Source of the DNA: Poecilobothrus nobilitatus
Taxonomy: Eukaryota > Arthropoda > Insecta > Diptera > Dolichopodidae
NCBI GenBank assembly: GCA_947095535.1
Contig: OX352774.1
Span: 117,369,996 to 117,433,995, forward strand
Direction of reading: 5' to 3'
DNA length: 64,000 bases
Shown: positions 11,676 through 22,170 of the stretch, in pieces
Position numbering within the stretch: position 1 is the first letter of the stretch
How the letters are laid out: the number at the start of each line of letters is the position of its first letter
Position numbers and translations under genes: made by a program
The notes under the pieces: model-generated
The model's input: only the letters and a program-made list of their open reading frames with translations
Told to the model about the DNA's origin: nothing
The model's database searches: none

Positions 11676-12988
11676 AAACAAGGTAGAATGTAAACCAACG
11701 GGTTTTAAAAGCGCACATTTCCAAAACTCAATACAAACTGTTTAGAAGTGTGACTTACACAAAAATTTGAAAATTTCATGTAATAAGAAAAAATGTGAAA
11801 ATAGGACATTTTTGAAATTTTGAGGGGCTGTAATTCCGGAATCCTACATAACTAAGAAAAGCCGTTAACACACGTAAAAATGTATTATTAAACCTTTTAT
11901 TTTCATGTCTTTCCGAAGAAAAATTTGTACAGGTGCCTAAGTTACAGGTGTCTAAAAATAGCAAATTTTCAATTTTTGAGGCGTAATAACTCTTAAAAAG
12001 GGGGTGTTACCAAAAAATTTTCTGAGGAAACTTATACTAATTCTAAAAGTTCTTTCTTGTCTCAAAATTTCAGGTTCCTATCTAAAGGGGTGCCGGAGTT
12101 ATGAAAAAATAAATTTCATGCAAAATGTGGTTTTCACATAACGGTAAATTTAAAGAGTAAATTACATAATATTACATAATTTTGATATTCATTTATGGAG
12201 ATAATAAAATTTCGTTCTTCTGGCTGTTTTAGATTGTAAAACTATTACGCAGAGCCTGAGACATATACATCTGAAAATGGGGCTTTTTTGCAATTTTGAG
12301 GGGCTGTAACTCTGGAACGCTATACAACTAAAAGAAACCTTTAACAGACATAAAAATATATTACTGTAGCTTTACTTTTTATATCTTGACGAAGTAAAAT
12401 GTTTACACGTTCCTAAGTTACAGGTGTTTAAAAATAGCAAATTTTCAATTTTTAAGCCCTAATAGCTCATAAACAGGGGGTGGTCCGAAAAAATTTTCTA
12501 AGCAAACTTATACTAATTCTAAAAGTTCTTTCTTGCCTCAAAATTTCAAGCTTCTATCTAGAAGCGTGCCGGAGTTATGAAAGTAGAAAAATCATGCAAA
12601 ATTTGGTTTTTACATAACGGTAAATTTAAATACTAAATTTAAAAAAATTGTATAATTTTGATATTAATTTACAAAGATAAAAGAAATACCTGTCGAATGA
12701 CGTTTTCAGATTGAAAAAATCCTAAGCAGAACATAAGATATATGCATTTAAAAATAGGGCTTTTTCAAAGTTTGTGGGGCTGTAGCTCCGAAATGGGGGG
12801 GGGGGCTACATGAAAAAGTTGTTCCACAAAATTATTTTTTTTATGAGACCTACCTATGGTTAAAATTTTTTTTTTCTATCTTTAACGGTGTAGAAGTTTT
12901 GTAAACAGACGGACGGACGGACGGACGGACGGACGGACAGAGTGAAACTAATAAGCACATTTTTTCAAAATTTTTTTGGAAATGTGCT
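11676..12988 (-). mobile_element. DINE-like element, family C copy 1 (complete)
   Basis: Same layout as families A and B but with a different inverted subterminal repeat: GCACATTTCC at 11713-11722 is inverted as GGAAATGTGC at 12978-12987. On the minus strand the element starts at 12988, has a second inverted ATGTGC, then a (GTCC)n array (complement at about 12908-12939, seven to eight units). It ends with a terminal stem AAACC-cgtt-GGTTT (complement 11692-11705) and ACATTCTACCTTGTTTT. The interior repeats modules such as GTTACAGGTGTnTAAAAATAG and ACATAACGGTAAATTTAAA twice. There is no coding capacity. Assignment to the DINE group is inferred from architecture. Confidence 0.72.
12908..12939. 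repeat. (GACG)n / (CGTC)n microsatellite
   Basis: A run of GACG tetranucleotides inside DINE-C copy 1, the longest such array in the window. Shorter versions occupy the equivalent site in the other DINE-like copies. Confidence 0.9.
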
Positions 12989-15024
12989 AAAAAATACTAC
13001 TTTAGTTCATATGAACTACGTTTAATGTCAAAAAATGTAAAAAACAAAAGTAGAAAATGTATAATTACAAATTTAAAAATAAAACAAAATCGAAAAATAT
13101 TAATTATGTTTGGGAAATGAATTACTGCCAAAAATTTTGTACTTTATATCAACCAAATATGAAAATATTAAAAATTAACCAAAGTCGAAAACCGATTAAA
13201 TAAAATTTTATTTTTGAAAAATTGCTGGAAAAAAGAATTTCATTTTTTCCTGGAAGTTTTATGACATAATGGCAATGCTAAACTTTTTACAAAATTCTTC
13301 GGAAAAAATGAAAATATTAGCTTAAACGTGAAATCAAGAGATTTTAAATCTTCAACTCTAAAATCCCCCTTATTTTGTTTCTCTTCGCATGAACCTTTTC
13401 AAATATTTAATCATGTCCATTTATTTAAGAAATTATTCTAAATTCAAAAATTTTCCACTTTAATTCATTTATGATTTTATATTTTAGTTAATTTTTTTCT
13501 TTTTTTTTTTTAGTGCACTTCCTTGCCCCATAAATGTATATTTTAATTCATTTGAAGTAAAATAGAAAAAAATGTGGTTTTACTTAAAATCAAAAATTAA
13601 ATCGATAATTTTTTCGACTTTAGTTTCTTGTACGTTAGTCAGGCGTTCTGTCGCTATGAATTAATACATTTTAATCTACCATTCTTTTTTTTTGCGTTTT
13701 CCTACGAAATCAAGATTAACGACTATGATGGTACATATATGTATTAAGTTCAAATCAGTTTTTCCATTAACTATTCATCATACGGATATTTCTATAATCT
13801 CAGTATTCACTTAATTAAATAGTAAAGGTAATTCAAGTAGGTAAGTAATCCATTTTTAAATTTCTTCCAATACTATTAAAAGGCATTTTATATTTATGTT
13901 TTTTTTTTACATTTACAAAAATGTGGAATAATATCGCAATTTTGATAGATTCTTTTAAAATTACATTTTTTTTTATAAAAGTTTTTTGGCATTTATTCAT
14001 ACCTTAAAAGTATTTTTTAATTTTTAATATTTTTTTTAATTCTGCCCAAAAAATTCAAACAACCAAAAATTTAAATTTGTTTCAGATTATCACTGTATTT
14101 TATACGGTCTGATGATTATTTTGTTAATTTTTTTTGTGATGTGGAAAAAAACCTGTTAAAATTACCTATTAAAATCTTTCCCATTAACAAAAACAAAAAA
14201 AAGGTTTTACCAGTGCCATTATAATTACTTGTAATTGTTATACAGTTCAAGTGTAAATTATTTATTTTTTTCATTATATTTAATGTACCAAAAAGTGACA
14301 AAGTGACAAATTGACAATTCTTGACAATAATAAAAATAACAACAATAATGACAATACCTTTCAAAGAAAATTTATTTTAATCTTTTTATCATTTATGTCA
14401 GGGTCTAATCTAAAATATTCAAATCATGTTTGGTCTTCACTAAACTTTTATTTAACTGAAGCGAAATTTTAAAAGATATTTCTTGTATTTAATCAATTTT
14501 CGTAATATAAATTAATGGCTGAGATTTCATTGGCGTAAAATTTAACACATTGTTTCCCAAGCTTGCGTTAACTCCCAAGTGTAGCACCGGTGAACTCAAA
14601 TTTTTTAAAATCCCTTTCTTACTTGTTTACATAAAATTTAATTTGCCTTAAGTCCCAATATATCACTAGTGAACATTTTCAATAAAACCGAAAAAAAATA
14701 CATTGTTACTATTGATTTGGGATTTTGAGAACATTTAGCAATGTTCATTGGTGCTATATACGTTTGATTTAACGAAAGTTTATTTTTATGTTCATCAATG
14801 AGCAGGGGATTTGAGAATATTTGAGTGATGTTTATCAATGATACATATGGAACTAAACGTGTTAAGGAATATCAGAATAATTTGGGATTGATTGATCATG
14901 GAAGATTTACATATTTCAATAGAACGGAACTAATTTCAAGAAAGTTAAAATAACCTAATCCATTTTCATTTTGACACTTAAATAAATAAACTAATTGAAC
15001 ACTTATAAAACCATTTAGAAACAA
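12989..15024. other. AT-rich stretch, no gene seen
   Basis: Low-complexity frames only, such as 14116-14364 (-). Around 14716-14850 two imperfect blocks (TTTGGGATTTTGAGAACATT and GGGGATTTGAGAATATTTGA, each followed by ATGTTnATnnnTGnTACATAT-like sequence) suggest an old duplication. No domain is supported. Confidence 0.45.
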
Positions 15025-15029
15025 ACAAT

Positions 15030-15430
15030 AAATAAACCCTCGCTAGGCATCTAGGTATAGATGGAATTGCGTAAGCGGACCGACTTATAAAAGAAGGAGC
15101 TGTAACTTCTTTTGCAAATTCTAAACTTGTTTGTGGTTTGTGGTAACACAAACTAAGTGAAGCAATAAAAATGGAAGAACAAAACTGTATAGGAATAAAT
15201 TATTGAGTAAAAATTTCGGACTCAGAGAATTTAAGTAGTTTTTGGGAAACTAATCGGAAAAGATATGAGGCAGAAATTACAGAAGCCAGTAAACAGGAAC
15301 TGAGAATTTTAACAGGTTTGTTGTCTGGATATTGTCGGGTGAAGAGTTAGTTAAGAAAATTGGAATAAAGGACATGCAGGTTCTATCAAGAAGAAGGATC
15401 TCCATGATATCTTGGGATTAGTTTACTATA
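15030..15430 (+). pseudogene. LINE ORF2 relic: RNase H end and C-terminal region
   Basis: Translation from about 15045 reads HLGIDGIA, a stop, then ADRLIKEGAVTSF. This matches the conserved last RNase H motif (GHxGIxGNxxAD..A) of LINE ORF2 proteins, including the final catalytic Asp. After further in-frame stops the same frame gives ELRILTGLLSGYCRVKS. A shifted frame then gives KKIGIKDMQV, which fits the region between RNase H and the C-terminal CCHC of I/LOA-type elements. The endonuclease and RT domains are missing and several stops interrupt the frame, so it is a 5'-truncated, dead copy. It does not look like a close copy of the element at 36401-43469. Confidence 0.6.
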
Positions 15431-16149
15431 GGTTGCCTGAAATTTATTTACACACCTCGCGTCTAGTTTTTCTTATTTTGTGAGGTAAATATTTATATTT
15501 TAATATTATAATCTCTTTTTCATTTTTCTTATCTAAGATTACTGCTGCTAATTACATCCTAGTTAGTCACATTTTATTAATTTTTTTTTAAATTTGTTTT
15601 AGAAGGTCGAAAAAAGCTGTGAAAATATTTCTATAATTTTTCTTTGCAAAAATTGAAAAAAAAACTTAATTTTTGGCACTAAAATTATATTTCTGCTGAT
15701 TATGGTTATTAGTTCTGTTAGTTTTGAAAAAGAAACTTGTAATAATGAAATCTTAGAATTTTTACAAACTTCAAGTTAGTTACATCAAATATAAATTTTA
15801 TGGTTCCATTGAGAAAATTGTTGATTTTGTGTTGGTTTTTATTATTCACTTTTTTATTTTGATAATAAAATTGTACACCAATAAAATCTAGAACCTCAAC
15901 TGAATTGAACATAGAAGATGGTCTTTATGGAACATTTTAGATGGTCTTTAAATTTTATTTTATTTTATTACCATTATTTTTTTATTGCGACATTATGACA
16001 GATGTAACATATTAGTCACGCGATATTTTCTAAAGAATAATATTTACTCCTTAATAAAAGTCAAATTAAAAGGCATTATACAAGGCATTAGAAAAATCGA
16101 AGGTTTTTAAGGGCACCTTTTTTGTGTTAATTATCACTACATTTTCATT
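15431..16149. other. AT-rich stretch without recognised features
   Basis: Only a low-complexity frame (15718-15912, -). Nothing else was recognised. Confidence 0.45.
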
Positions 16150-16737
16150 AAATTTTATGTAAGAAAAATAATATTTAAGCTTTAATTTTTGAAATCGCTT
16201 AAGAATTATATAATAATAATAATAACAAATTTAAACAGTTACAGGTGTCTAAAAAATATCAAACTTTAAATAATAGAATAAGACTTTACATAGCTTTTAA
16301 ACAGGGGGAAGTAGAAACATTTTTTATTGCGGAATCTTATGCTTATTTTAAAAAATCTTTTTTTTCTCAAAGTTTGAATGTTTAACCAGTGTTCTGGAGA
16401 CGCCACGGAGACAAAATTATAGAGAATTTTACATAACGGTAAAATTACAATAATATAAAAAATTTGCTATTATTTCACGTTTTTATATTTAGGGCTTATC
16501 ACAATATAACTATATGAGATATAAACATTTTAAAATAGAACTTCTTAGAACCTTCTTAGATGGTTGCTTCGTAACAGCTTGGCTACATAAAAACCTTAAA
16601 ATTAAATTTTTAATGAGACCTTTCGATCGTTAAAATTTCATTATTTTTTCATATACGGTGTAAAAGTTTTGAAAATAGAAGGATGAACAAACAGAATTAA
16701 ATTAATAAACAAAATTTTTCAATTGAAAAATGTGCTA
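16150..16737 (-). mobile_element. DINE-like element, family C copy 2 (diverged)
   Basis: The right end carries the complement of AGCACATTTTTCAATTGAAAA (16715-16736), a near-perfect terminal palindrome. The interior has GTTACAGGTGTCTAAAAA and ACATAACGGTAAAATT blocks shared with family C. The GTCC array has decayed to a single trace. The left boundary is uncertain. Confidence 0.55.
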
Positions 16738-17432
16738 AAAATAGAAGTAAAAATTTTTTAAGGAAATGATTTTTGATTGAAATATGAACACGATTTTATA
16801 ACACAATCTGTTAAATTTAAAAAGTACAATATTGAAATACCATGTAATAGTGAAATTTGGATGGGTAATTTTATTGAGTATTGAACATTTTTTTTTTTTT
16901 TAACGAAAATAAAAAACAATACATACATAGTATATGAAATTTTGTATCAATGATTTAAAGTACATTTACTTTTAAAAATGGAATTATAAATTTTTATTAA
17001 AAACTTTTAAAGCATTCAAGTTCACATTTCTGTGGAATATTTATATCCAAAATATTATTATCCAAAAAAAGAAAAGTTTTTTTTTAATTATAACAATGCT
17101 TCACTCACATACGATTTTTGATTTTGAGTCTCGATTCCTGCGGATGCGAACTGAATGAGATTAGGTAAAATTTATAGAAACACGAATTAAATACCATAAG
17201 GTAAATAGAATGGCAGAAAGAAATATATTTTAGTTAGAACTTACAAGATAATCTGTGAGTGATTGTAGTCATATTGGTTACATCCCTAACCTTCTGAACA
17301 TTTATTTTAACACCTACAATATTATATTGGTTACAAAATATTAGAAATGTTGATAAAACTAATCATAAGGTTAGAGATAAGAAGTGACTATATTTGAATC
17401 TTAGAATCAATTTAATCATTTCCATTCTAGTT
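16738..17432. other. AT-rich stretch without recognised features
   Basis: No open frame or repeat of note was found. Confidence 0.45.
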
Positions 17433-19117
17433 ATATCCATACGATAAGGATCGAATATATTAAAATTGCTCCTCCGTTTGTAACACCTCGAAATAAGCGA
17501 TTTAGATATACCTTCAAAGGTATGGATCGGATCAGAAAAAATACTAAATCAATTGAGCTTTGTCCGTTCGTCCGTCCGTCAACACGCTAACTTAAAAACT
17601 AAGAAAGCTAGAATCTTGAAATTTACACAAAATATTCTGGGAGCAATTTGTAGGTTCCCTATTTTTTGTTAAGATCCGACCAAAACTTCGGGAAGCTCTC
17701 GAATACCTAACTTTTAGATCCGCACATTTTTTTTTGAAATAGGAACATGAAATTTTAACTGCTGATAGATATCATAAAAATATTAATTTTATTTTTAACA
17801 ACTTTTGTATGTAGTCCCACCCGTAAACGCGTATATTTCAGGTTCAGCTTCAATCTGAAAACGCCATTCGGCAGGAATTAATTTTAGCTTTATAAGTCAA
17901 TATCAAAATTATATATAATTTTTAAATTTAGTATTTAAATTTTTCGTTATGTGAAAACCAAATTTTGCATGAAAGATATAAAAATTAAAGCTACAGTAAT
18001 ATATTTTAATGTGTGTTAAAGGTTTATTTTAATTATATAGGGTTCAGCTCTTCAAAATTTCGAAAAAGCCCTATTTTCAGATGTATATATCTCAGGCTCT
18101 GTGTAATAGTGTTACAATCTAAAACCGCTAGAAGACCGGAAATTTTATTATCTACATAAGGCAATATTAAAATTATGCAATATTTTGTAATTTACTATTT
18201 AAATTTACCCTTATGTGAAAGCCACATTTTGCATGAAATTTCTTTTTTCATAACTCCGGCACAACTTTAGATAGGAACTTGACATTTTGAGGCAAGAAAG
18301 AACTTTTACAATTAGTATAAAATTCCTTAGAAAATGATTTTGCACCACCCTCTGTTTAAGAGGTATTAGGGCTGAAAAATTGAAAATTTGCTATTTTTAG
18401 GCACTTGTATCTTAAGCACCTGTACAAATTTTTCTTCGGCAAGTCATAAAAATTAAAGGTCCAGTAAAATATTTTCACGTGTGTTAACGATTTTTCTTAG
18501 TTATAATGCGTTCCGGACTTACAGCCCCTCAAAATTCTAGAAAAGTGTTATTTTCACATATTTTCTTATTACAAAAAATTTCTTAAATTTTAATTTTTTA
18601 ATTTTTGTGCAAGTCACAATTCTAAACAGTTTGTATTTTGTTCTGGAAATGTGCGCTTTTAAAAACCGTTGGTTTACATTCTATTTTGTTTATTTAATTG
18701 TTGAGAAAAAAATATAACATTTGCTTCAAGAATTTATATTTATATGATATTAGTATACATACTTATTAATATAACTCATGTTTATTTACATATCGTATAT
18801 GTCATGAATGATATAATACATATGTATAGTATAAATTATTTTACATTTGCCGCTTAGTATTAAATGGTACTAGCATATTTCGAAAAGTTTTGGATTGATA
18901 ATCGTTATGTGGAATGTTAGAATCTGCTTTTGAAGAATGTTTAATATAGTTTGAATATATGTACAATCCATAGTTCTATAAAATATAAAATTCTCCCAAA
19001 TTATTTTAAAATACTAAAAAATTAAAAAATAATATTATAAGCAGAGTGACAGGCTATGAACATACTAACGTTGCGTACGGGTATCTAAGAGTTGACAAAG
19101 GCAACTATTTCCTTGTT
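17433..19117 (+). mobile_element. DINE-like chimera: family B ends with a family C segment inside
   Basis: The 5' end (17433 on) is a degraded family B start, followed by the ATACCTTCAAAGGTATGGATC block and a GTCCGTTCGTCCGTCC array at about 17561-17579. From about 17860 the sequence instead matches family C, up to a family C 3' terminus (GGAAATGTGC at about 18646 and AAACCGTTGGTTTACATTCT). Family B sequence then resumes to its own 3' end: GTACGGGTAT at 19073-19082, then a stem AGTTG..CAACT and CCTTGTTT. Both nested insertion of a truncated family C copy and recombination between families would give this order. Confidence 0.65.
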
Positions 19118-19604
19118 TCAAATTGAAATTAAAATTTTTTTTTTTAATTTTTCCATAAAGGATTTTAAAGTTTAAAAATGTATTATATTTTATTAGATAA
19201 ACCCAAAAGCATTTAACAAATCTAAATAATATCGTAAAAGTGAAACAAAAACGATCAATATATGAAATCTCTTGACTGCTATTAAAGGAAAATTATTTAT
19301 TTATTTATTTTTCTTTTAAAAATTTTTTATACGATTGTCTAATATTTTATTTTTCCTCATCATCTCTTTATTTAAATAAAATTTTCTCATAGGAAAAATA
19401 ATTTATTTGTTCTGCTTTTTTTCATCTGCTTCTGCTTTTTTTCTGAAAAACTATGCTAAAAAAAGTTAAAATTTTAACAATGTGTAAAATATTGTGTTTG
19501 AATTGATTTTTGTTTTTGTTTAGTGAAAATTCGATATTTAAAATAAAAAAAAAAAAAATATGTTTATTGAATAAAAATAAATTTATATTAAAAAATTTTA
19601 GACT
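19118..19604. other. AT-rich stretch without recognised features
   Basis: Poly(T) and poly(A) tracts and a low-complexity minus-strand frame (19422-19607). No recognisable gene. Confidence 0.45.
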
Positions 19605-19935
19605 CAAGGTGATGACAAAATGCTTGCGTCGTTTCTCGCGTCGCTTTGATCTTTAAATAGAATACATTAATTTAAATACAACTTGTCCAGATTCAACGCG
19701 CGACAAGAAGCGCCACAACGAAGCGACGTTAGAGCAACTTTCTATTTTTAGTCGCGTTGACAATTAATTTCCTTTGTTTTTTTTTTTTAATAACGCTAAC
19801 GCTAATATTTAGTCATCATTTAGTCGCTAATATTTAGTCATCATTTAGTCGCTAATATCTAGTCATCATTTTTTAAAAATCGGCGCTATGGGTGACGACT
19901 CGCGAGGCGTAGCGAGCACTGGGTTATCACCTTTA
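19605..19935. mobile_element. Small GC-richer inverted-repeat element (MITE-like)
   Basis: AAGGTGATGAC at about 19607 is mirrored by GTTATCACCTT ending near 19933 (10 of 11 positions). The interior is locally GC-rich with repeated GCGTCG and GAAGCGACG words, unlike the surroundings. It also holds a 25-bp tandem repeat. No target-site duplication could be fixed, so the superfamily is left open. Confidence 0.5.
19796..19870 (+). repeat. 25-bp tandem repeat, three units
   Basis: The unit GCTAATATTTAGTCATCATT plus TAGTC recurs three times, the last with one substitution (ATATCTAG). It lies inside the small inverted-repeat element. Confidence 0.85.
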
Positions 19936-20152
19936 GCTCCAAAAATAGAATCAAATCAATTCATATGATTTTTTTTATGTCGAATTAAACTTTTTCCTAC
20001 TTTTTTTATAATAAGGATATTAATATGTCATCTTGTCTATACGATCAGAGTAGCTTTGGTATCCTTTACATTTCTATTCCTCACAATTGCAGGAAGTTTT
20101 GATTTTAACATTTTGGTTTGGAAATCAACTTTCTCGATAAAATTGCTTTTGT
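19936..20152. other. AT-rich spacer
   Basis: No recognisable feature. Confidence 0.4.
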
Positions 20153-20190
20153 TACCGACCGCATAGATTAATGTATAAGGTAGGTATTGT
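20153..20190 (+). mobile_element. DINE-like family E, 5' end fragment
   Basis: TACCGACCGCATAGATTAAT followed by GTATAAGGTAGGTATTG matches the termini of the elements at 23594-23969 and 55078-55345. Only the first 40 or so bases are present. Confidence 0.55.
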
Positions 20191-20520
20191 TTTTAAATAA
20201 TTTGGTTTGATTTGTATTTACTTCAAATTTAAAATATTATTGTTTTTCTTGGATTTATTCTGGGCTCTATAGGCCCATTTTAAAAGTTCTTTAAAGAAAA
20301 AATACCTTAAAATCCAGAATACGGAAGTTTATCTTTTTGTTATCATAAATAAACATTGAAGTATTTTATTTTTTATTTCGATGTTTTACATTTTTATCTT
20401 CAGATATTTGTTATTGGAAATAATTGCCAATAAAATAAAAAAAAATTAAAATACAAAAATTTATAAAAATATTGAATGAAGTGTCACAGTGTCACAACGT
20501 TAAAATTCTTTTGAAGGCAA
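20191..20520. other. AT-rich spacer
   Basis: No recognisable feature. Confidence 0.4.
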
Positions 20521-20594
20521 AATAACATATTATAATAATATGTTATTGTATATAAATTCTATATAATCCTTCCCATGGCTCATAGAATTTATAC
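20521..20594. repeat. Two adjacent palindromes
   Basis: AATAACATATTAT-a-ATAATATGTTATT (20521-20547) is a perfect 13-bp palindrome around one base. It is followed at once by a second stem between 20551-20562 (TATAAATTCTAT) and 20582-20593 (ATAGAATTTATA) around a GC-richer loop. Either a tiny foldback element or chance in AT-rich DNA. Confidence 0.5.
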
Positions 20595-21090
20595 TATTTT
20601 TGTTTTTATCTTGTAGAATGATTGATTTGTCTAGACAGACTTTTTGTTGATATTTTCAAATTTTTTGTTGATGTTTTTTTTTTACCATATGTCAGCTCAA
20701 TAAATAAAATAACATGTGCAACATGGTATATAACACTAAGACAGGTAAAGTTACAACAATGTGATATGATATATTAATAACATGTCAATAGGACTTTCTA
20801 ATTTTCAATGCCATTTAATACAATTAAATTAATTACATAATTTCTTTATGAATTGCAATATTAAAAGGATTTCCCTATAAAATATTTTACAAAGATTGTA
20901 TATTAATATGAATTATCCTTCAAAGCATAAAATGTATTGCATTTTTAAGATTCTAAATTTATTAGAATAAAATAATATGTGGATAATAAAAAGTTTTTTC
21001 TGGGTATGATGAAATGATAAAAATAAAACTTTACTTAACTTTCAAAAAATAAGGTGAAATGTAAAACGAATTTCTTCAACATTCAATTGA
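20595..21090. other. AT-rich spacer
   Basis: No recognisable feature. Confidence 0.4.
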
Positions 21091-21101
21091 ATTTACAACG
21101 G

Positions 21102-21406
21102 ATTTACGCCCGACGAATAAATATATATAATAAATATTAATAATAATAATATGAAAAAATAATTAGAAGGTATGTAGAGTCAAGGTTTCAATAACTTTTT
21201 GGCGGAGGTTAAAACAATTTTAAGGGTATACCAATATTTTCGAAAAACCGGTTTTCGTTACCAACTCTACAATCCCTTTTATTTATTTATGTACAAACAT
21301 ATTTCAACAACAAAGAATTTAAAATAATGGAAGTGGAAATTCTACAATTGCTCCTAACTATTCTTTTTAATATTCATTTTGGAGTCATAATTAGTCGGGC
21401 GTAAAT
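21102..21406. mobile_element. MITE-like element with 13-bp perfect inverted repeats
   Basis: ATTTACGCCCGAC at 21102-21114 is exactly inverted as GTCGGGCGTAAAT at 21394-21406. The similarity continues weakly outward (CAACGG against CCGTAA) and inward (GAATAAAT against TAATTAT). The GC-rich termini stand out from the surrounding AT-rich DNA. No coding sequence lies between them, so this is non-autonomous. Superfamily unknown. Confidence 0.6.
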
Positions 21407-21716
21407 TACGGAGCCCTCTATAAAATATTACTTGTGGGGATTTAATTCATTATGAAAAAAAATATTTTTTTTTGTGACGTTTTTTCGTTTTTATTTTGCG
21501 GCCATAATTCATAATAATGTATCGTCCTAAATTTTGTAAAAGAAGGATTTTTTTGTAAAAGAAATCAGGAAAGGTTCATTAAAACTCGAATGGAATACTT
21601 TATTTTAGTATTATGTAATTTATATGTAAGTTGGAATTCCACGATTGATGGATAATGATAGAATTTAGAATAATGATTTAGTGAAAGTATAATAATTCCA
21701 GCTTAGTTAATTTTTT

Positions 21717-22170
21717 TTCCTAAGAGAGGTGGAAATCTTCCAACATTCTCCCTTGGTAGTGTGAGATTCTTACTGACTAAATCCTCCTCTTCTTTAGTCA
21801 ATACAATGGGGTGAATCCCCTACCAGTTAACGCAGTATATTGGCTAGGGAGTATTGGTATTAGTTATTATATTATTAGTTACTACAGAGTCAGCGTCATC
21901 AATGGATTACAACGTGCAGTAGCATATATTATCTAAAACCTACCTGCATCATATAACGAAATTTAGCTCTACTGTAGCGGCTGTTATTAGTATTACTTAT
22001 TCTTATTATTATCATTATTTTTATTATTATCATTATTAAAAATTATACGATATACATTATCACGATATAAAATTACTACATATTATTTATATAACCTGAC
22101 CGGAGTTTGAATCCCCAAAAGCCTCCAATTGAAAGACTGGCGACTTAACCACTACGCCATGAGTCAGAAA
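21717..22170 (-). mobile_element. SINE-like repeat with tRNA-like head
   Basis: On the minus strand it starts near 22168 with a tRNA-like region containing a pol III A box (TGGCGTAGTGG, complement 22149-22159) and a B-box-like GGATTCAAACTCC (complement 22102-22114). ATT/TTA-rich sequence follows. Next comes a body shared with 60545-61050: CACGTTGTAATCCATTGATG, GACTCTGTAGTAA, CTCCCTAGCCAATATACTGC, and TTAGTCAGTAAGAATC. It ends in CCACCTCTCTTAGGAAAAAAAA. The joined head and body suggest a tRNA-derived SINE, but a chance junction of a tRNA pseudogene and another repeat is not excluded. Confidence 0.55.
22091..22168 (-). pseudogene. tRNA-like sequence (pol III boxes), probably SINE head or tRNA pseudogene
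   Basis: The A box fits TRGYNNARNGG exactly. The B box is close to GGTTCAAACTCC but carries one changed base. A D-stem (TGGCG/CGCCA) can form. The anticodon loop I can draw lacks the invariant U33, so I do not call a functional tRNA or assign an amino acid. Confidence 0.5.

Noticed and set aside
12908..12939. Regular GACG array as a possible CRISPR or other spaced repeat
   Set aside because: A plain tetranucleotide microsatellite without spacers, located at the standard site in a DINE-like element.
22091..22168. Functional tRNA gene
   Set aside because: The B box is imperfect, the anticodon loop lacks the invariant U33 and the sequence continues into a dispersed repeat body.
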